Of a stretch of DNA of 14,462 nucleotides, positions 14,339 to 14,462 are shown in pieces. Numbering within the stretch: the first letter of the stretch is position 1; every line of letters begins with the position of its first letter. A program made the translations under genes and the position numbers. Origin of the DNA: Deltaproteobacteria bacterium (GTDB lineage Bacteria; Desulfobacterota; DSM-4660; Desulfatiglandales; HGW-15); contig JAFGPH010000042.1 of NCBI GenBank assembly GCA_016926135.1, positions 1-14,462 on the forward strand, written 5' to 3'. The notes beneath the pieces are model-generated. The model was given only the letters and a program-made list of their open reading frames with translations. It did no database searches and had not been told where the DNA came from.

Positions 14339-14462
14339 GTCGTGTCCCACAAATACCTATGCAAATCCCAGCTGATCGAGGGGCCGCCTTGGGGGTGGTC
14401 GTTCAGGCCGCGACTATTTCTCCGATGCCTCTGACACGGGACCCGGTTCTGCATTTTCCACA
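14339..14462 (+). repeat. Dispersed repeat, copy C (runs off the window end)
   Basis: This copy contains both parts found separately elsewhere: 14339-14413 aligns to 5967-6041, and 14381-14455 aligns to the minus strand of 6232-6158 at about 80% identity. It therefore links the two and shows the order of the full unit. Similarity reaches GTTCTGCATT near the end of the window, so the element may continue beyond it. No gene was seen in 14288-14462. Confidence 0.7.

Overview
The window is 14.5 kb of GC-rich DNA from a Gram-negative bacterium that makes a heptose-containing LPS. The gene content (WaaA, LpxK, LpxL-type acyltransferase, WaaF, GmhB and WaaC, plus a DUF4390 protein beside an NtrY-like kinase) and the many palindromic intergenic repeats suggest a deltaproteobacterium (Desulfobacterota). 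That assignment is inference; there is no rRNA or other marker gene to confirm it.

Layout. (1) 209-4980, minus strand: a tight five-gene LPS operon in the order lpxK > lpxL-like > waaF > gmhB > waaC. It ends in a clear intrinsic terminator at 48-86. (2) 4981-9941: a mixed segment. It holds a GNAT acetyltransferase (+), a gamma-class carbonic anhydrase-like protein (-), and a cupin plus a large GAF-domain protein (+, probable operon). Its intergenic spaces are full of repeats. (3) 9932-14143, minus strand: a DUF4390 secreted protein > NtrY-like sensor kinase > waaA (Kdo transferase), the last two overlapping by a few bases. Candidate promoters lie before DUF4390, before lpxK and before the cupin gene.

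How the genes work together: LpxK phosphorylates the lipid A precursor, WaaA adds Kdo, the LpxL-type enzyme adds a secondary acyl chain, GmhB helps make the heptose donor, and WaaC and WaaF add the first and second inner-core heptoses. The Kdo transferase is separated from the rest by about 5 kb of unrelated genes and repeats, which looks like an insertion into, or rearrangement of, an ancestral LPS cluster.

No CRISPR array, defence island, transposase, tRNA or rRNA was seen. The most unusual material is non-coding: a dispersed repeat present in three diverged copies (5967-6041, 6158-6232 and 14339-14462), a 7-bp tandem repeat that runs from the lpxL stop codon into the waaF start codon, and three palindromic elements, one of which contains the ribosome-binding region of the sensor kinase.
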